From Mycoemilia scoparia (lineage: Eukaryota > Kickxellomycota > Kickxellomycetes > Kickxellales > Kickxellaceae), in contig JANBPU010000021.1 of assembly GCA_027575805.1 (NCBI GenBank), positions 1-64,000 on the forward strand: a stretch of 64,000 nt of DNA, written 5' to 3'. The notes beneath the pieces were generated by a model that was not told where the DNA came from, did no database searches, and was given only the letters and a program-made list of their open reading frames with translations. Position 1 is the first letter of the stretch. Every line of letters starts with the position of its first letter. This document shows, piece after piece, positions 59,457-64,000 of the stretch. The translations under genes were made by a program, and so were the position numbers.

Positions 59457-60014
59457 ATGAAAGTCAAAGTCAAAGGTATTTGCATTAATAAAATGTTTAT
59501 AATTCTAGGCTCAAGTATGCAATACTAAAGATTTGTTTATTTTCTTGTAGCGTAAGTCCACATCTTTTATCAGAAAAATAATATTCATGCTCTTGCAACA
59601 AGAAAAGCTCAAATATGCTTACACCCTTCCTTCATTTTCCTAAAGTTGGAAAGCGGTAGCAGCATGGCGATGGGACTTGCCAGATGATGATCTCTGTGGT
59701 ATATGTCGTTTACCTTTTGACAGCTGTTGCCCCGCCTGCAAGATGCCAGGCGATGATTGTCCACTAAGTAAGTATGCCACAGCTATCCGCATATTGCGGT
59801 CAAAGTGTTAAAAAGGCTAGATGACTCCTCTTCAACCACCTAAATAAATTATATTATAGTATGGGGTGAGTGCACGCACGCTTTCCATATGCATTGCCTC
59901 CTTAAATGGCTGTCTACAGAAGGAAGCCAGCAGCAATGTCCGATGGATCGTCGACCATGGGGTAGGTTCTTTTGTGACACTATTTCCATTAAACATATAT
60001 TGACAGCACCCTAA
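59457..60014 (+). CDS. APC11: Anaphase-promoting complex RING subunit Apc11
   Basis: Catalytic RING-H2 subunit of APC/C, the ubiquitin ligase that triggers separase activation and mitotic exit. The first exon (59457-59475) encodes MKVKVK, as in all Apc11. After an intron, VAAWRWDLPDDDLCGICRLP and CCPACKMPGDDCPLI lead across a second intron (about 59769-59859) to WGECTHAFHMHCLLKWL and QQQCPMDRRPW. The KMPGDDCPLxWGxC and FHMHCxxKWL strings are diagnostic. The last zinc ligand is Asp (CPMD), as in Rbx1, rather than the more common Cys. The acceptor of intron 1 is uncertain: the canonical one at 59654 loses two residues relative to homologs. The C-terminus is either a short read-through to TAA 60012 or a third exon. 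It is head to head with UVSSA. Confidence 0.85.
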
Positions 60015-60448
60015 TATTCTTTTGGAATTTATTTGAAATTTGTCTGAAATAGTAACGGCTCACTAATCGAACTTTTTGGCCTGATATCAAAAACATACTT
60101 TACATGACCATACACCTCCTGATACCGCAATTCATAAATTATACACGACTTTCCCTACATAACTCCAACCTAACCTTTTACCTTTGACTCTACGTGAGTC
60201 ACTGATTCAAAATGTACCATTCTTTATTTTGTTTGAAATACAACTTTAGCCTGACAAAGAATCAAAGGAGCGGCTGTTCCTGTTTCCTAAAGCTTGGCTG
60301 ATCACGCAATTTTATCTGTAATGAGATCAAGGCCTGACAGTAACTTTTGCAACAAAAGCAATTTTGATGTTGTTTTAAATAGAGCCACCAATCCATGCAT
60401 CGAATCTAGTCCTACAGATTTTTTTGTTTGTGCTTTTCTTTCAGGCTA
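60015..60448. other. Intergenic, nothing supported
   Basis: About 430 bp between APC11 and CysRS on the same strand. A possible short last APC11 exon (about 60058-60070) may lie here. No other feature is seen. Confidence 0.4.
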
Positions 60449-63175
60449 ATGCCATATTTTATATCTGGTGCTTCATTACTTAGAACTCACTGGTATAAGC
60501 CACCATCACAACTGCTATTTCACATTCCTAAAAGATACATTGTTTTAAGCACGACCAAGTCTATAAGACTTTTCAAGAACACAACACCAACCCCCATATA
60601 TAGGTCACAATTACCCCCACTATCACTAGCAAGCAATTCTAGAAAAATGACAACAATCACCACTAACGATGAAGGTCGCCAAGAAGCCTTCGAATTCGTA
60701 AACAACAACGAATCTACATGGTACCCTCCAGTTAATGCTAACCCAGAAGGAAAGCTCATGCTTTACAATAGCTTGACTAAAAGCAAGGTAAGCGATAAAT
60801 AATAACATAATACTAGACATGGCCTGATGTATGCCCTAAGAATATGTCAATATTGCACATATCTGTATTTCTTTTTTGAAACAATACTCGATCAAATAGC
60901 AAAGAGAAAACACATCTCACCAATATACAATACATTGGGTACATAGGTTCCATTTGTTCCTAGAGATGGTAACCACGTTTCTTGGTATGGCTGTGGCCCC
61001 ACTGTATACGATGCCTCTCATCTTGGCCATGCGAGGAATTACATCACATTCGACATCCTAAGACGCATCATGAGCGACTATTTCAAATACAATGTTCAAA
61101 TGGTCATGAACATCACAGACATCGACGACAAGATTATCCTTAGTGGAAGACGTGCTTACCTAGTTGCAGAAAAGAAAAAGAATATAAGTACTTTGGATCA
61201 GGCATTGATCGATGAAGTACAACAAGCTTTGGAGTTTTATGTAACAAAGGAGCTCAAATTGGATTTCTCTGCTGATATAATTTTTAACCCATCTCCTGAA
61301 ATCAAAACCAAGATATCCACTGAGCCTAAATTCGGCATGAAATGGAAAGAAGCCACCAAAGCTTTGGATGCATTGAAGGAAGCCGAAAAGGCTCTCAAGT
61401 CAGGCAAACTATCTCATGAGGATGCCTTTAAGCTAATTGATCAATCTAAGGACGTTTTGGCTATTCTTTTGGACGACAAGTATGGAAGGAGTGTCAATGA
61501 TCCAAAGGTTTTCCGCAACCACGCAGCCTACTGGGAAAACGATTTCATGATGGATATGGATCGCCTCAATGTACGCCGCCCAGATGTCTTGACACGTGTT
61601 TCAGAGTTCATCCCCGAAATTGTCGAGTTCATCAAGAATATCATCGACAATGGCTATGCCTATGCTGCAAGTGATAATGCCGAAGGAGAACAGAACAGCT
61701 CCGTATATTTCGATGTAGAAGCATTTGATGCCAACCCAAACCATCAATATGTAAAGCTTGACCCCAAATCCAAAGGAAACTCTGAACTTCTTGACGATGG
61801 TGAAGGATCTCTTGGTGCCAAGCTTCTTGGAAAGCGTAAAAAGAGCCACTTTGCCTTGTGGAAGGCCAGCAAACCCGGTGAACCTTCATGGCCTAGCCCT
61901 TGGGGAATGGGTCGTCCAGGCTGGCACATTGAATGCTCAGTTATGGCTTCAGAGATCCTTGGAAAGGAGATCGATATCCACAGCGGTGGTATTGACTTGA
62001 CATTCCCCCATCACGACAATGAGCTGGCACAGTCTGAGGCACACTTTGGTAACCGCCAATGGATCAACTACTTTTTGCACTCTGGCCATCTCCATATTGA
62101 GGGATCAAAGATGTCAAAGTCCCTCAAGAACTTTATCAGTATCAAGGAGGCTCTTAACATGTATTCTCCCCGCCAGATGCGCCTCCTCTTTTTGATGCAG
62201 CGTTGGGATAGCCCTTCAGATTACAAAGCCGATTCCATGAACGAAGCCAAGGCTGTAGAAACAAAGATTTCCAACTTCTTTTCCAATATCAATGCCAAGC
62301 TTCGTGAATCAAAGGACAAAGAATCTGACTCCAATGGCCAGCGTAACTTTAAGGATGATGAGCTTAACCTTATTGAAACGCTCAAGAAGGCGCAGACCCA
62401 GGTCCACGAGGCCCTTTTGGATTCGTTCAATACACCAAGGGCCCTTGATGCTATCAAGGATCTTGTTACAGACACTAATCAGTACATGAGCGCTAGACGC
62501 GACAATGCTGACCCACAGGCCATTACCTCTGTCGGTAAGTATGTAACATACATGTGCCGCATATTCGGCCTTGCTCCTGATACCACCAAGGAAATCGGAT
62601 GGGGATCTTTGGACAGCGAAGCCGAAAGCCAAGGCGCCAACAAGGAAGACATTGCCCTTCCCTACCTCCGCGTTCTATCCAACTTCCGTGACCAGGTACG
62701 AAGCCTTGCTCGTGGAGAAGAAGGTGAAGACGGCAAAGCCCTCAAGAATGCATTGCTAACCCTGTGCGACAGCATTCGTAACGAAGTGCTACCTCCACTT
62801 GGTGTTGTTCTTGACGACCAAGAGGACGGAAAAGCACTGATCAAGTTTATTGATAGCAAGGAATGGTTAAAACAGAAGGAGGAAAAGGAAGCCAAGCTGC
62901 GCGAGAAGGAAAGACAAAAGAAGGAACGTGCTTTGGCAGCTGAGAAGAAGCGCCTTGAAAAACTTGAGAAGGGCAAAGTCTCTCCACAAGAGATGTTCAG
63001 GACCGAAGACAGACGCTCTGAGTTCAGTGAATGGGACGAGAATGGATTCCCAACAAAAGACAAAGACGGCAATGAACTTACCAAGAACAAGAAAAAGAAT
63101 CTAGAAAAAGAGCTAAAGAAGCAGCAAGTATTGCATGAGGAGTACCTCAAATATATTGCCTCGAAGAGCTCTTAA
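60449..63175 (+). CDS. CRS1: Cysteinyl-tRNA synthetase, two exons, possible dual cytosolic/mitochondrial starts
   Basis: Class Ia synthetase for tRNA-Cys. From ATG 60647 (MTTITTNDEGRQEAFEFV) the protein has about 789 residues, with one intron (60788-60946). The HIGH motif is in DASHLGHARNY and KMSKS in GSKMSKSLKNF. The zinc site is built by CGPTVYD, WHIECSVMASEIL and HSGGIDLTFPHHDNE. The C-terminus is Lys/Glu-rich (KEAKLREKERQKKERALAAE), as in eukaryotic cytosolic CysRS. Upstream and in frame, ATG 60449 adds 66 residues (MPYFISGASLLRTHWYKPPS onward) that contain many Arg/Lys/Ser and no Asp or Glu, a typical mitochondrial presequence. I give the longer form; the short form is likely the cytosolic product. 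Confidence 0.93.
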
Positions 63176-64000
63176 TCATAGCTATTTTTGGTTTACCTTA
63201 ATTCTTTATTTACCAAACTAAAATACAACATTATGGTAAAATTTTACTTGGGATCAAGTGTGAAATAGGCAGAAATTGGTTCTCAGATATGGCCCAGTCA
63301 TACAGTTCATTTCATATATAACTCCTAAGAACTCATTTTTATCTGAAGCCCTGTGAATTCTGGCCAAACATAACATTATTGAAATATAAAGTTTTGTGGT
63401 TATTTGATAGCAATTAATTTAAAAGCATAAACAATACTTTTTTAGTTGTTAACAAAGCCTAGGGGAGACCAGTCTCTCTCTTTTGAGTATGAACTCAGTC
63501 ACAAAAGGCTAATATCAAACTACTGGGTCAAGTACAAAGTCTATTAAAATCCAACATTTTCCACAAACTTTTGATTTTGGTAACTAACTTTAACTCTTGC
63601 TTAAAAACAATATGCACTCTTGGTATGTAAGCTAATTGAGTATTTTCGTGATACAACTTCACCCCCATACAAACCCTGACATCATCTTGCAATATCCTAT
63701 AGTTTGATAATTTCTTGCAAATTCACATATCGTCGATACATTAATAGCAACCCTGACTTCTTAACAGAGCAAATTTAATCTTCTCTCCTACTTAATCATA
63801 TAAATCATATCTATCCATCTTGTTATCTCTACTCGGAACCATTGCTTATCAGACTGTTACATCACACACACAAATATATGGACCATCCAAGGGTTTGGGG
63901 TTATTCTTCAAATCATACACGTAATTTTCCATGATAGCATCATCTACTTTGATCTCAACCCGCAATACATTTGCTCATCGTGGCTATAGCTGTTTCTTGC
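63176..64000. other. Terminal intergenic, nothing supported
   Basis: About 825 bp after CysRS. It is AT-rich with no ORF, RNA gene or recognisable repeat. Confidence 0.4.

Noticed and set aside
62662..63150. Ser/Phe-rich minus-strand frame opposite CysRS
   Set aside because: It is the antisense shadow of the Lys/Glu-rich C-terminus of CysRS.

Overview
This 64 kb window is nuclear DNA from an AT-rich, intron-rich fungus. Most genes carry several short introns with GT...AG borders. The gene content is fungal: a Tup1 corepressor with its N-terminal tetramerisation domain, an Afi1/SPA-type polarity protein, ATP synthase subunit K, and a delta-9 desaturase fused to cytochrome b5. It also holds genes that budding yeasts lack: complex I NDUFB9, a HAUS1-like augmin subunit, THOC5, UVSSA and a PHD-JmjC demethylase. 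That mix points to an early-diverging (zygomycete-grade) fungus. The species cannot be fixed from the sequence alone.

Layout. 1-10 kb: acetyl-CoA acetyltransferase, coatomer alpha, a decayed ORF and a PIG3-type quinone oxidoreductase. 10-17 kb: complex I NDUFB9, an Afi1-like protein and mitochondrial dihydroorotate dehydrogenase. 17-21 kb: a broken mitochondrial BCKDK/PDK-type kinase gene, then about 2.6 kb of repeats (a MITE, a fold-back element and a TIR element). 21-30 kb: TUP1, ATP19, PIG-H, HAUS1-like and OLE1. 30-42 kb: separase, cytosolic AspRS and the mitochondrial rhomboid protease. 42-46 kb: an orphan gene, a truncated PD-(D/E)XK ORF beside a second fold-back copy, THOC5 and an OTUD6B-type OTU protease. 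46-54 kb: PHD-JmjC demethylase, a Nudix diphosphoinositol phosphohydrolase and UDP-glucose dehydrogenase. 54-64 kb: an unidentified coiled-coil protein, a hypothetical protein, UVSSA, APC11 and CysRS.

Themes. Three genes act on mitosis (separase, APC11, HAUS1-like), several act in mitochondria (NDUFB9, DHODH, Atp19, rhomboid, the kinase relic), and two act in transcription-coupled processes (THOC5, UVSSA). These are ordinary eukaryotic neighbours, not an operon. Five gene pairs are head to head with roughly 200-440 bp between starts, so shared promoters are likely.

The most unusual points are the kinase gene with two in-frame TGA codons and a destroyed ATP-binding glycine box; a membrane-type DHODH with Cys where class 2 enzymes have Ser; a five-copy MITE family sharing one terminal repeat, one copy inside an intron; the fold-back element; a nuclease-like ORF with no start codon; and a CysRS gene with an in-frame mitochondrial-type extension. 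I found no rRNA, tRNA or CRISPR.
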